This document shows positions 1 through 7,941 of a DNA stretch of 64,000 nt, piece by piece. The notes under the pieces were generated by a model. The model worked only from the letters and a program-made list of their open reading frames with translations, had not been told where the DNA came from and ran no database searches. The position numbers and the translations under genes were made by a program. Each line of letters starts with the position of its first letter. Position 1 is the stretch's first letter. Source of the stretch: JACVRW01 sp963728155 (GTDB lineage Bacteria; Actinomycetota; Thermoleophilia; Solirubrobacterales; Thermoleophilaceae); the NCBI GenBank assembly GCA_963728155.1, contig CAVSJF010000006.1:620001-684000 (forward strand), written 5' to 3'.

Positions 1-670
1 CCTCGCTGATGAGCTCGTCCTGGCCCAGGACCATGCCGCGCAACAGCGCGGCGTCGGCCCGGTCCAGTCCGGCGCTGACCCCGTGTTCTGCGCGAGCCCT
101 CATGCGGTCGAGCAGCCCGGCCGCGCCGCCGCGGCGCCGGCCCGTGAGCTCGGCGCGCTCGAGCCACAGCTCGCCGGCGATTCCGCGCCGGCGCAGGTGC
201 GCGGCGAAGGGGCTCCTGCCCAGAGCGTGCGTCTGGCCCTCGAGCCGCAGCTCGGCGCCGGGCCGCACGCCCGTCGGCAAAGGGGCCCAGCGCGGAATGC
301 GCAGCAGCAGGCGAGCCCCGCGCGCCGGGCCGCTGGTCAGCTCGACCTCGGCCGAGGCGCCGAACCGGCCCGGGCGAGGCGAGGACAGAAGGTGGGCGCG
401 CGCCTCGGCTCGGGCGCCGTCGCTCACGCGCGACGCCGAACCGTCGATGGCCGCCAGGCGCCAGTCGCCCACGAGGGCACCGGCGATCACCAGCGCGGCC
501 GCTCCCGCGCCCAGCCGCGGCGCCCGCACGGCGCCCAGCAGCGCGAACACGACCAGCGCGCTCAGCGCCACCATCTCCGGTCGGGTTTCGGCCAGGGCCA
601 ACCCCGCCGCGGTGCAGCCCACCAGCACGTGGAACGGCCGCTCCGCGAGAGCGGATATGCGGTTGCTCAT
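1..670 (-). CDS. comEC: ComEC/Rec2 DNA-uptake channel, N-terminal part (cut by window edge)
   Basis: ComEC forms the inner-membrane channel that carries single-stranded DNA into the cytoplasm during natural transformation. The frame read from an ATG at 670 begins MSNRISALAERPFHVLVG, stays open to the window edge, and so covers about the first 223 residues. It shows hydrophobic segments near residues 12-28 and 35-70, then the soluble DUF4131-type N-terminal domain. Near the edge is GMVLGQDELIS, which resembles the conserved entry into the competence membrane domain. It starts six bases after the comEA stop, matching the usual comEA-comEC pair. The C-terminal membrane and metallo-beta-lactamase-like parts lie outside the window. 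Identification rests on this motif and on the comEA neighbour. Confidence 0.82.
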   Translation of the reverse strand, partial: MSNRISALAERPFHVLVGCTAAGLALAETRPEMVALSALVVFALLGAVRAPRLGAGAAALVIAGALVGDWRLAAIDGSASRVSDGARAEARAHLLSSPRPGRFGASAEVELTSGPARGARLLLRIPRWAPLPTGVRPGAELRLEGQTHALGRSPFAAHLRRRGIAGELWLERAELTGRRRGGAAGLLDRMRARAEHGVSAGLDRADAALLRGMVLGQDELISE

Positions 671-676
671 CACCGT

Positions 677-1282
677 TCAGAGCTGCAGCGCCTCGCGCAG
701 CGTCTCGAAACGCTTCTCCCCTATGCCCTCCACCTCCCTGAGCTCCTCGAGCGAGCGAAAGCCGCCGTTCTCGGTGCGGTACTCGACGATCCGCTCCGAC
801 AGCGTGGGCCCGATCCCGTCTACCTCGTCCAGCTGTTCGGCGCTGGCGACGCCCAGGCTGAGCTTCGGTGCCCCCGGGGAGCCGGGATCGAGCTGCGCCG
901 CCCCGGCCGGCGCCGCCACCCCGCCCGCGAGGCCGCGCGCCGGGACGATCACCTGCTGGCCGTCCTCGACCGGCGCGGCGAGGTTGACCGCCGTGAGGTC
1001 GGCGCGGCGTGTGGGCCCGCCGGCCCGGGTCAGCGCCTGGGCCACGCGCGCGCCCGCGGGTACTCGCACCACGCCGCCGCGGCGCACCGCCCCGGCCACG
1101 TGCACGTACACACCCGCCGAGCCGCCGGCCGCCCGCCGCCCGGGCGCCTGTGGCTCGCGGTCGATCTTCACCGGCGCGCCTCCGGCGTCGGCCCCGGAGG
1201 CCGTGAACCGCCACAGCGCAAGCGCCGCCACGCCGGCCACCACGAGCCAGATCAGGGTGTTGTGCGCCGGGCGTTCTCCCAC
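677..1282 (-). CDS. comEA: ComEA competence DNA receptor (SLBB + helix-hairpin-helix)
   Basis: This is the membrane-anchored double-stranded DNA receptor for transformation. The 201-residue product has an N-terminal anchor (about residues 8-28), an SLBB-like domain around residues 55-115 (VYVHVAGAVRRGG, VIVPARG), a Pro/Gly/Ala linker, and a C-terminal helix-hairpin-helix DNA-binding domain (VASAEQLDEVDGIG and ELREVEGIGEKRFE). That order is the Gram-positive ComEA layout. The start is a GTG at 1282. comEC follows directly, so the two are probably co-transcribed. The N-terminal residues of the helix-hairpin-helix depart slightly from the usual N-x-A-x-x-x-L, but both GIG hairpins are intact. 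No type IV pilus genes are visible in the window. Confidence 0.9.
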   Translation of the reverse strand: MGERPAHNTLIWLVVAGVAALALWRFTASGADAGGAPVKIDREPQAPGRRAAGGSAGVYVHVAGAVRRGGVVRVPAGARVAQALTRAGGPTRRADLTAVNLAAPVEDGQQVIVPARGLAGGVAAPAGAAQLDPGSPGAPKLSLGVASAEQLDEVDGIGPTLSERIVEYRTENGGFRSLEELREVEGIGEKRFETLREALQL

Positions 1283-1347
1283 CCGCTCGACCGTACGGGC
1301 GAGCGCGTTACGCGTGGGTGACCAGGGTTACGATCTTGCTCGAGGCC

Positions 1348-1623
1348 TCAGCGAACCTCGAAGCCGCTGAGGCCCTCGGGCTTCTCCTCGATGGTGTCGG
1401 CGCTGTCCACGTCCGCGTGGCTCGGGCCGCGCTCGCAGAACTCGACCAGGGCGCGGACGTCGTCGGGCCGGCCCTCGAACACAGCTTCCACGGCGCCGTC
1501 GTCGCGGTTTCGCACCCAGCCGGCCAGGCCGCGCCCCGCAGCCTCGCGCTTCGTGCTGTCGCGAAAGAAGACTCCCTGAACGCGACCATGTACCACCACG
1601 CGCCGGCGGATCGGCTCGCTCAT
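1348..1623 (-). CDS. acyP: Acylphosphatase
   Basis: A small cytosolic enzyme that hydrolyses the carboxyl-phosphate bond of acylphosphates. The 91-residue product is normal length for the family. The N-terminal signature is visible (VVVHGRVQGVFFRDST), with the phosphate-binding loop and catalytic Arg in GRVQGVFFR, followed by GLAGWVRNRDDGAVEAVFEG, which carries the catalytic Asn. The start is ATG at 1623. It is divergent from the amidinohydrolase gene with only 12 bases between the two start codons, so their promoters must overlap the opposite coding ends. Confidence 0.9.
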   Translation of the reverse strand: MSEPIRRRVVVHGRVQGVFFRDSTKREAAGRGLAGWVRNRDDGAVEAVFEGRPDDVRALVEFCERGPSHADVDSADTIEEKPEGLSGFEVR

Positions 1624-1628
1624 ACAAT
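1623..1628 (+). promoter_or_regulatory. -10-like hexamer (TACAAT) for a likely leaderless transcript
   Basis: TACAAT lies seven bases before the ATG at 1636, which would put the transcription start at or next to the start codon. No convincing -35 is seen. The same arrangement recurs before several other genes in the window. Confidence 0.4.
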
Positions 1629-1635
1629 CACCGCG

Positions 1636-2538
1636 ATGGAAACTACCGCGACTGACGCGACCGGGGCGAACGTCGAGCCCGCATGGGGAGTCGACTCCGA
1701 GTACGGGACGCTCCTGGACGTCCTGCTCTGCCCGCCCGACACCTTCCGGTGGCTGCCCACCAGCGTGATCTCGCGCGCCACCATCGACTCGGGGCTCGTG
1801 TTCAGCCACGACGACGCCGTCCGCCAGCACGCCGAGATGGTGTCGGTGTACGAGGAGGCGGGCGTGGCCGTCCACTTCCTCGAGGACGATCCCGCCCTTC
1901 CCTACCAGGTCTTCGCTCGCGACTCGAGCATCAACCTCCCCGACGGCCCGATCGTCACGCAGTGCGCACAGTGGTGGCGCCGCGGGGAGTACGCACCGGT
2001 AATCCGCTTCTACCAGGACCGCGGCATCCCGATCAAGAACATGGTCACCGCCGGATCGCTCGAGGGCGGCGACTTCATGATCCTCGAGCCCGGCGTGGCC
2101 GCCATCGGCACCGGCGAGGAGCGCACCCAGGTGCAGGCGGCCGAGCAGGTGGCCGGATGGCTCGAGGCCGAGGGCTGGGAGGTGCGCGTGGAGCGGATCC
2201 CGCCCCACTTCCTGCACATCGACGTGCTCGCCTGCATGCTGGGCGAGAAGCTCGCCGCGGTGTGCGTGGAGCAGGCCTCCACCGGCTTCGTGAGGTGGCT
2301 CGAGGGCAAGGGGGTGGAGATCGTGCCGGTATCGCTGGCCGCCGCCTTCAAGCTGGGCGTGAACGGCGTATGCCTGGGCGGCGACCGCGTGCTCTCCACC
2401 GCCGAGTCGGGCGAGCTCAACGAGCGGCTGCGGGCGCTGGGGCTGACCGTCTACGACCCCGAGCTCTCGGTCTTCACGCTGGGCGGGGGCGGAGCGCACT
2501 GCCTGATGCAGGCGATCCGCCGCGAACGGGTCGCCTAG
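1636..2538 (+). CDS. Amidinohydrolase / dimethylarginine dimethylaminohydrolase-like protein
   Basis: A 300-residue member of the guanidino-group modifying superfamily (DDAH, arginine deiminase, amidinotransferase), which acts on arginine-like substrates through a covalent Cys intermediate. Visible motifs are FARDSS near residue 93, the acidic substrate-binding loop SLEGGDFM near residue 140, the catalytic His in PPHFLHIDV, and the catalytic Cys in GGGGAHCLMQ close to the C-terminus. The start is ATG at 1636; upstream in-frame sequence belongs to the antisense acyP gene. Its stop overlaps, tail to tail, the end of a PLP-dependent decarboxylase gene of the Orn/Lys/Arg group, suggesting a link to arginine or polyamine metabolism. 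The exact substrate (methylarginine, arginine or another guanidine) cannot be read from the sequence. Confidence 0.8.
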   Translation: METTATDATGANVEPAWGVDSEYGTLLDVLLCPPDTFRWLPTSVISRATIDSGLVFSHDDAVRQHAEMVSVYEEAGVAVHFLEDDPALPYQVFARDSSINLPDGPIVTQCAQWWRRGEYAPVIRFYQDRGIPIKNMVTAGSLEGGDFMILEPGVAAIGTGEERTQVQAAEQVAGWLEAEGWEVRVERIPPHFLHIDVLACMLGEKLAAVCVEQASTGFVRWLEGKGVEIVPVSLAAAFKLGVNGVCLGGDRVLSTAESGELNERLRALGLTVYDPELSVFTLGGGGAHCLMQAIRRERVA

Positions 2539-4049
2539 CCCGGCTCGATCGCCACGCGCAGCGTCCGCAGCCTGCGGTCGCTGGCGCCGCGCAGCGCGCC
2601 GCCGTGGTCGAGCGCCTGCTGGACGTAGTCGAGCGTCTCCGCACTGAGCCGCTCCCCCGGGAGCACGTTGGGGATCCCAGGCGGGTAGGCGGCCAGCGAC
2701 TCGGCGGCCACCCGGCCGATCGCGTCACGCGCCGGCACCACCTCCTGGGGGCCGAGGAAGGCCTCGCGCGGGGTCATCACTAGCTCGCCCCACGGAGGCG
2801 GCGGAGCGAACAGCACCTCGGCCTCGTGGGGCGGAGCGGCGCTCACGTCCTCGACCACGCGCCGCAACGCCGTGACCAGGCGCTCGCCGGCCGCGGTCGC
2901 GTCCTCGCTCATCCCGAAAACCGCCACCATCACGTTCTCGCCCGCGAGCTCCATCTGCACGTCGTGCTCCTCGCGCAGCTTGCGCGCGAGGTCGTAACCG
3001 CTGCAGGCGGTCCCGCGCACGTCGATGGCCAGGCGCAGCGGGTCATAGTCGAACACTCCCGGCGCACCGGCCAGCCGCTCGTCGAGCACGTCGAGGTCGG
3101 GAATGGCGCGCACCGCGCGCCGGGTGGCCCGCAGGGCGCTCAGCGTCTCGGAGAGCAGCTCCTCGCCGTGCACGGCCGCGGCCCGGCGCGCTGAGTCGAG
3201 CGACGCGTACAGGTAGGAGTTCGGGCTGGTCGACTCCAGCAGCGTCACGCAACGGTCGACCACCTCGAGCTCGATCAGGCTCGAGTGGCCCAGGTGGATG
3301 AGCGCCGACTGGGTCAGGCTGCCGACGATCTTGTGGATGCTCGAGATGACCAGGTCCGCGCCCAGCGACAGCGCGCTCGCGGGCAGATCGGGGTGGAAGG
3401 CCAGGTGCGCGCCCCAGGCCTCGTCGACCACCAACGGAACGCCGCGCGCATGAGCCACCTCGACCAGCGCCGCCACGTCGGCCACGGCGCCGAAGTAGGT
3501 GGGCGAGACGACGGTGGCGCCGACCGCGTCCGGCGTGGCCTCGAGCGCGCGCTCGAGCGACTCGGGAGTCATGCAGTGCGCGATGTGCAGCTCGGGGTCG
3601 AGCTCGGGCGCGATGAAGGTCGGGCGCAGACCCGACAGCACGAGGGCATCGATGGTGCTCGAGTGGGCGTTGCGCTGGGTCACCACCTCCTTGCCCAGGT
3701 GGGCCAGCGCGAGCAGCGCCACGTGGTTGCCCTGCGAGGCTCCGTTGACGAGGAACCAGGTGCGCCTGGCCCCCCACGCCTCGGCGGCGAGGCGCTGCGA
3801 CTCGAAGAAGGGGGCGGGCTCGATGCCCATGTCCACCCCGTAGGTGAGCGCGGGGATGTCGAGCGCCAGCGCCTCCTCGCCGAGTGCGTCGACGAGGCGA
3901 GGATCGGCGGCCGCGCCGCCCTTGTGCCCGGGCACGTGGAAACGCCCCGGATCGCGCGCGGCATACGCCCGCAGGGCGTCGAGGTAGGGAGTGTCCCGCT
4001 GGTCCGCCGCCCCCTCGGCGCGGCTGATCGCGGACTGCGACAGAGACAT
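2535..4049 (-). CDS. Orn/Lys/Arg decarboxylase family PLP enzyme
   Basis: A fold-type I PLP enzyme of the group III amino-acid decarboxylases, most likely decarboxylating arginine or lysine to a polyamine precursor. The 504-residue protein has the N-terminal FHVPGHKGG motif (about residues 37-45), the cofactor-binding segment NGASQGNH, the Asp-containing VVDEAWGAHL, the Schiff-base lysine in SSIHK, and the C-terminal domain ending around PPGIPNVLPGE. It resembles the shorter Gram-positive SpeA/YaaO type without the wing domain of the E. coli enzymes. The start is ATG at 4049. It lies 11 bases after the small membrane protein gene that follows leuS, so it may end a leuS operon. Substrate specificity is uncertain. 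Confidence 0.85.
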   Translation of the reverse strand: MSLSQSAISRAEGAADQRDTPYLDALRAYAARDPGRFHVPGHKGGAAADPRLVDALGEEALALDIPALTYGVDMGIEPAPFFESQRLAAEAWGARRTWFLVNGASQGNHVALLALAHLGKEVVTQRNAHSSTIDALVLSGLRPTFIAPELDPELHIAHCMTPESLERALEATPDAVGATVVSPTYFGAVADVAALVEVAHARGVPLVVDEAWGAHLAFHPDLPASALSLGADLVISSIHKIVGSLTQSALIHLGHSSLIELEVVDRCVTLLESTSPNSYLYASLDSARRAAAVHGEELLSETLSALRATRRAVRAIPDLDVLDERLAGAPGVFDYDPLRLAIDVRGTACSGYDLARKLREEHDVQMELAGENVMVAVFGMSEDATAAGERLVTALRRVVEDVSAAPPHEAEVLFAPPPPWGELVMTPREAFLGPQEVVPARDAIGRVAAESLAAYPPGIPNVLPGERLSAETLDYVQQALDHGGALRGASDRRLRTLRVAIEPG

Positions 4050-4060
4050 GTGCAGCGAGT

Positions 4061-4618
4061 CTACGCCGGGTCTTTGGGCGCGGCGCGGCGGCGCGGCTTG
4101 GGCACCTTCTCGCCGGGCGGGGGAGTGGCTTCCTCCTGGGCTGCGCTCGCTGCGCGCTCGTCGACGGTCTCCTCCTCATCCGGGGCGGGCGGCGGGGTGT
4201 CGCTGCGCGCCTCGAAGGCCAGCGAGATCCGCGAGTAGGCCAGCAGGCACCCGGCCACCATCAGCGCCGCGCCCGCCAGCGCGAGCCAGATGCCGACGTC
4301 CTTGCCGGCGTTGCCGTTGGCCACCGCCGGGGGGTCGTTCAGGATCTGTGAGAGGACCACGAAGATGGTGAACAGCGCCACGGCGAGCGACACGCCGGGC
4401 GACGGCGCGGCGCGCAGCACTCCCATTCCCCCGGCCAGCGAGGCGATCGTGGCCAGCGCCATCAGCACGAGCAGCAGGTCGAGGAACTCGTAGACGGTGA
4501 ACCCCTCGATGTCGGGCTCGTACCAGTCGAGGAAGAGGCTGATGATCAGCAGCACGGCGCCGATCGCCGCCACGAGCGGCCCGATCGGCACTTTGGTGTT
4601 GGCGGGCGAGGGGTTCAT
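4061..4618 (-). CDS. Hypothetical four-helix membrane protein with charged C-terminal tail
   Basis: Not recognised as a named family. The 185-residue product has four hydrophobic segments at roughly residues 11-28, 40-62, 75-95 and 105-128, then a long hydrophilic tail rich in Pro, Glu and finally Arg/Lys (PKPRRRAAPKDPA), which probably faces the cytoplasm. The short first loop contains a conserved-looking DWYEPDIEGF. Its ATG overlaps the leuS stop by four bases, so translation is probably coupled to leuS. No catalytic motif is seen. Confidence 0.65.
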   Translation of the reverse strand: MNPSPANTKVPIGPLVAAIGAVLLIISLFLDWYEPDIEGFTVYEFLDLLLVLMALATIASLAGGMGVLRAAPSPGVSLAVALFTIFVVLSQILNDPPAVANGNAGKDVGIWLALAGAALMVAGCLLAYSRISLAFEARSDTPPPAPDEEETVDERAASAAQEEATPPPGEKVPKPRRRAAPKDPA

Positions 4619-7023
4619 CGGGCTACGAAGTTGACCAGCTTTCCCGGTACGACCACGGCCTTGACGATCTGCTGGCCGTTGAGGCGCCCGCTCAGCTTCT
4701 CCGATCCGCGCGCGATCTGCTCGAGCTGCTCGCGCGACGCCTCGGCCGGGGCGGCGATGCGATCGATCAGCTTCCCGTTCAGCTGCACCACCAGCTGGAT
4801 CTCCTCCGAGGCGAGCAGCGCCGGATCGGCCGCGGGCCAGGGCTCCTCCCAGACCCTGCGTCCGGTCATCTGCTCGAACACCTCCGCCCCGAGGTGAGGG
4901 GCGAAGGGGAAGATCAACGACCCCGCCGTCTCGACCGCGAAGCGAACGTGAGCGGGCGGGACGGAGTCGCGCTGGCGGTAGATCTCGTTGACCAGCTCCA
5001 TGACCGCCGAGATGGCTGTGTTGAACGCGAAGCGGTCGGCCTGCAGGTCGCGCGTGACCTTGTCGATCGCCCAGTGGGCCTTGCGCAGCAGCGCTGACGG
5101 CTCGCCGTCCACCGCTCCACCGGCGCCGGCGTCCGGCGCGTCGCGGGCGGCGGTCCACAGCCGCGAGAGGAAGCGGTGCACTCCGCCCGCGCCCTCGTCG
5201 CGCCAGTCCGCGTCGTGGCCCGGGGGCCCCAGGAAGAGGACGTAGCAGCGCGCGGTGTCCGCTCCGAGCCGGGCGACGATCTCGCGCGGGGACACCGTGT
5301 TGCCCTTCGACTTCGACATCTTGGCGCCGTCGCGGGTGATCATCCCCTGGGTGAAGAGCCGGGCGAACGGCTCCTGGATGTCGAGCTCGCCCATGTCGGC
5401 GAGCGCCTTGACGAAGAAGCGCGCGTACAGAAGGTGCAGGATCGCGTGCTCGATGCCGCCGATGTACTGGTCGACGGGCATCCAGGAGGCGGTGATCTCC
5501 CGGTCGAACGCGGCGGCGTCGTTGTCTGGGTCGCAGTAGCGCAGGAAGTACCACGACGAGTCGACGAAGGTGTCCATCGTGTCGGTCTCGCGGCGCGCGG
5601 CACCGCCGCACGCAGGGCAGGTCGTGTTGACCCAGTCCTCGGCCGCCGCCAGCGGCGACTTTCCCTTCGGGCGGTAGTCCGACACGTCGGGCAGCTCGAC
5701 CGGCAGCTGATCGTCGGGCACGGCCACGAGCCCGCAGCCCTCGCAGTGGACGATCGGGATCGGGCAGCCCCAGTAGCGCTGTCGCGAGAGCAGCCAGTCA
5801 CGCAGGCGGTAGTTGACCGCCGCCTCGCCCTTCCCCTCGGAGTCGATCCACTCCACGATCTGTCCGTAGGCCTCCCGGTTGCCGAGGCCGTCGAAGCGAC
5901 CGGAGTTCACCATCGGCCCGTCGCCGGTGTAGGGCAGCTCGTCCCCGTCGATCACGCGCCGGATCTCGAGGCCGAACTTCTCGGCGAACTCGAAGTCGCG
6001 GGTGTCGTGCGCGGGCACGGCCATGATCGCGCCGGTGCCGTACTCCATCAGCACGTAGTCGGCCACGAACATGGGGATCTGCTCGCCGGTGACCGGGTTG
6101 GTCACCGTGTGCCCGAGCGCCACTCCCGTCTTCTCGCGCGCCTCGTCGCCGCGCTCCTCGGCCTGCTCGGTGATCGCGTGGTTCACGTAGTCGCGCACCT
6201 CGGCGGAGTCGTTGAGGCGCAGCACGTCGGGGTGCTCGGGCGCCATGACGAAGAAGGTGGCCCCGAACAGGGTGTCCGGTCGGGTGGTGAACACGGGATA
6301 GTCGATCCCGAGCTCCTCGCAGCGAAACGTCACCTCGGCGCCCTGCGAGCGGCCGATCCAGTCGCGCTGCTGCTTGACCACGTTCTCGGGCCACTCGATC
6401 GTGGCCATGTCGTCGAGCAGGCGGTCGGCGTATTCGGTGATGCGGAAGAACCACTGCTCGAGCTGGCGCACCTCGACCACGCTGTCGCAGCGCTCGCAGC
6501 GGCCGTTGATCACCTGCTCGTTGGCCAGCACCGTCTCGTCGTGGGGGCACCACTTGACGGCCGCCTCCTTGCGGTAGGCCAGGCCGCGCTCGAACAGGCG
6601 CAGGAAGATCCACTGGGTCCAGCGGTAGACGCGCGGGTCGTTGGTGGCGAACTCGCGCGTCCAGTCGAAGGACACGCCCCACTCACGGAACTCGGTCTGG
6701 AAGGCCCTGATCGAGGCCTCGGTCGACTCGCGCGGGTGCTGGCCCGTGGCGATCGCGTGGTTCTCGGCCGGAAGGCCGAAGGCGTCGTAGCCGATCGGGT
6801 GCAGGACGCGATAGCCGTTGCGCCGCTGGAAGTGCGCCACCGCGTCGCCCAGCGCATAGTTCTTCAGGTGCCCGATGTGGGGCTCGCCCGAGGGGTAGGG
6901 CAGCATCTCGAGCACGTAGGCCTCGGGCCGCCCGTCGGGCTCGTTCGAGACCTCCCACGCGTGCTCGTCGGCCCATACGGCCTGCCACCTGGGCTCGATC
7001 TCCTGGGGGTCGTAGCGGTCCAT
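4615..7023 (-). CDS. leuS: Leucyl-tRNA synthetase
   Basis: Charges tRNA-Leu with leucine in the cytoplasm. The 802-residue protein is the usual bacterial LeuRS length. The class I signature HIGH sits at residues 49-52 (in YPSGEPHIGH). The CP1 editing domain contains TTRPDTLFGATF and the GTGAIMAVPAHDTRD loop. The zinc-binding segment has CEGCG and CPACGG, and KMSKS is at 568-572, followed by the anticodon-binding and C-terminal domains. I chose the ATG at 7023 (MDRYDPQEIEPRWQ) because it matches the family N-terminus; longer in-frame extensions run into the divergent hydrolase gene. No frameshift is seen across 2.4 kb. A membrane protein gene overlaps its stop by four bases. Confidence 0.97.
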   Translation of the reverse strand: MDRYDPQEIEPRWQAVWADEHAWEVSNEPDGRPEAYVLEMLPYPSGEPHIGHLKNYALGDAVAHFQRRNGYRVLHPIGYDAFGLPAENHAIATGQHPRESTEASIRAFQTEFREWGVSFDWTREFATNDPRVYRWTQWIFLRLFERGLAYRKEAAVKWCPHDETVLANEQVINGRCERCDSVVEVRQLEQWFFRITEYADRLLDDMATIEWPENVVKQQRDWIGRSQGAEVTFRCEELGIDYPVFTTRPDTLFGATFFVMAPEHPDVLRLNDSAEVRDYVNHAITEQAEERGDEAREKTGVALGHTVTNPVTGEQIPMFVADYVLMEYGTGAIMAVPAHDTRDFEFAEKFGLEIRRVIDGDELPYTGDGPMVNSGRFDGLGNREAYGQIVEWIDSEGKGEAAVNYRLRDWLLSRQRYWGCPIPIVHCEGCGLVAVPDDQLPVELPDVSDYRPKGKSPLAAAEDWVNTTCPACGGAARRETDTMDTFVDSSWYFLRYCDPDNDAAAFDREITASWMPVDQYIGGIEHAILHLLYARFFVKALADMGELDIQEPFARLFTQGMITRDGAKMSKSKGNTVSPREIVARLGADTARCYVLFLGPPGHDADWRDEGAGGVHRFLSRLWTAARDAPDAGAGGAVDGEPSALLRKAHWAIDKVTRDLQADRFAFNTAISAVMELVNEIYRQRDSVPPAHVRFAVETAGSLIFPFAPHLGAEVFEQMTGRRVWEEPWPAADPALLASEEIQLVVQLNGKLIDRIAAPAEASREQLEQIARGSEKLSGRLNGQQIVKAVVVPGKLVNFVAR

Positions 7024-7038
7024 GCTCGACGGCAAGGG

Positions 7039-7044
7039 TACAGT
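7039..7044 (+). promoter_or_regulatory. -10-like hexamer (TACAGT), probable leaderless start
   Basis: TACAGT ends eight bases before the GTG start at 7053 of the alpha/beta-hydrolase, in the 29-bp space that diverges from leuS. The distance fits transcription starting at the initiation codon. Confidence 0.35.
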
Positions 7045-7052
7045 CGCCCGCC

Positions 7053-7898
7053 GTGGCCTTTCTGCGCTTCGACCACGCCGGACAGGGCGGCCGGCCGCTG
7101 CTGCTTCTGCACGGCTGGCCCGAGACCCGCCGGATCTGGAAGCACAACGTCGGGCCGCTGGCCGAGGCGGGCTTCGAGGTGATCGCGCCCGACCTGCGGG
7201 GCTTCGGCGACTCGCCGCTGGCCCCCGACGACCGCTACGACGTGGCCGCACACTCGGCCGACCTGCTCGCGCTCGTGCGCGACGAGCTCGGCCACGAGCG
7301 GCTGACCGTGTGCGCGGGCGATCTCGGTGGCCTGATCGCTCAGGACATGTCGCTGCGCTTCGAGGGTCTCGTGGAGCGGCTCTGCCTGTTCAACACGCTC
7401 CCGCCGATCCTCGGGGGACGGCCGGAGCTGGCGCCCGCCACGCGCATGGCCTCCGACTACTTCGCGCGCCAGTGCAAGGACGCCGACGGGCTGGCGGCCG
7501 AGCTCGACACCCCCGACAGGCGCCGGCGCTACATCGCCACCTTCTACGGCCCGCGCTTCTGGGCCGCGCCGGGAGCCTTCACGCGCGAGGACGTCGACTT
7601 CCTGACCGAGCCCTTTGCCGACGCGGAGCACTTCCGCGCCTCGATCGCCAACTACGAGTACGCCGGTGGCCCCCGCATCGCGCCCGAGACCCCGCGCCTA
7701 TTGGAGCCAAACCCAACCCCCGCGCTGATCCTCTACGGGCCCGACGACCACGTGATCCCCAGAGACTTCCCGGAGCGCATGGAGGCGGCCTTTCCCAACC
7801 GGGCCGGGCCTTTCGTGGTGCCGGGCGCCGGCCACTTCCTGCAGTGGGAGCGCGCCGACGTGCTCAACGGCGCGCTGCGCTGGCTCTGCCTCGGCTAG
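7053..7898 (+). CDS. Alpha/beta-hydrolase, epoxide hydrolase-like
   Basis: A 281-residue alpha/beta-hydrolase. The oxyanion-hole motif LLLHGWPE is near residue 20, and the nucleophile elbow reads CAGDLGGL with Asp rather than Ser, as in epoxide hydrolases and haloalkane dehalogenases. An acid region (GPDDHVIP) and the catalytic His in VPGAGHFLQWE complete the set. A variable cap domain lies between about residues 130 and 210. The start is GTG at 7053; there is no ATG nearby. The Asp nucleophile and HGWP favour epoxide hydrolase, but the substrate is unknown. It stands alone, divergent from leuS. Confidence 0.82.
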   Translation: MAFLRFDHAGQGGRPLLLLHGWPETRRIWKHNVGPLAEAGFEVIAPDLRGFGDSPLAPDDRYDVAAHSADLLALVRDELGHERLTVCAGDLGGLIAQDMSLRFEGLVERLCLFNTLPPILGGRPELAPATRMASDYFARQCKDADGLAAELDTPDRRRRYIATFYGPRFWAAPGAFTREDVDFLTEPFADAEHFRASIANYEYAGGPRIAPETPRLLEPNPTPALILYGPDDHVIPRDFPERMEAAFPNRAGPFVVPGAGHFLQWERADVLNGALRWLCLG

Positions 7899-7941
7899 CC
7901 CGACCGGGCCGGAAAGCCTCCCTGCTTTCATTGCTGTGCGA

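Noticed and set aside
5176..7182. A 668-residue open frame antisense to leuS
   Set aside because: leuS is complete and unbroken on the other strand; the antisense frame has no recognisable domain and the codon pattern of a mirror frame.
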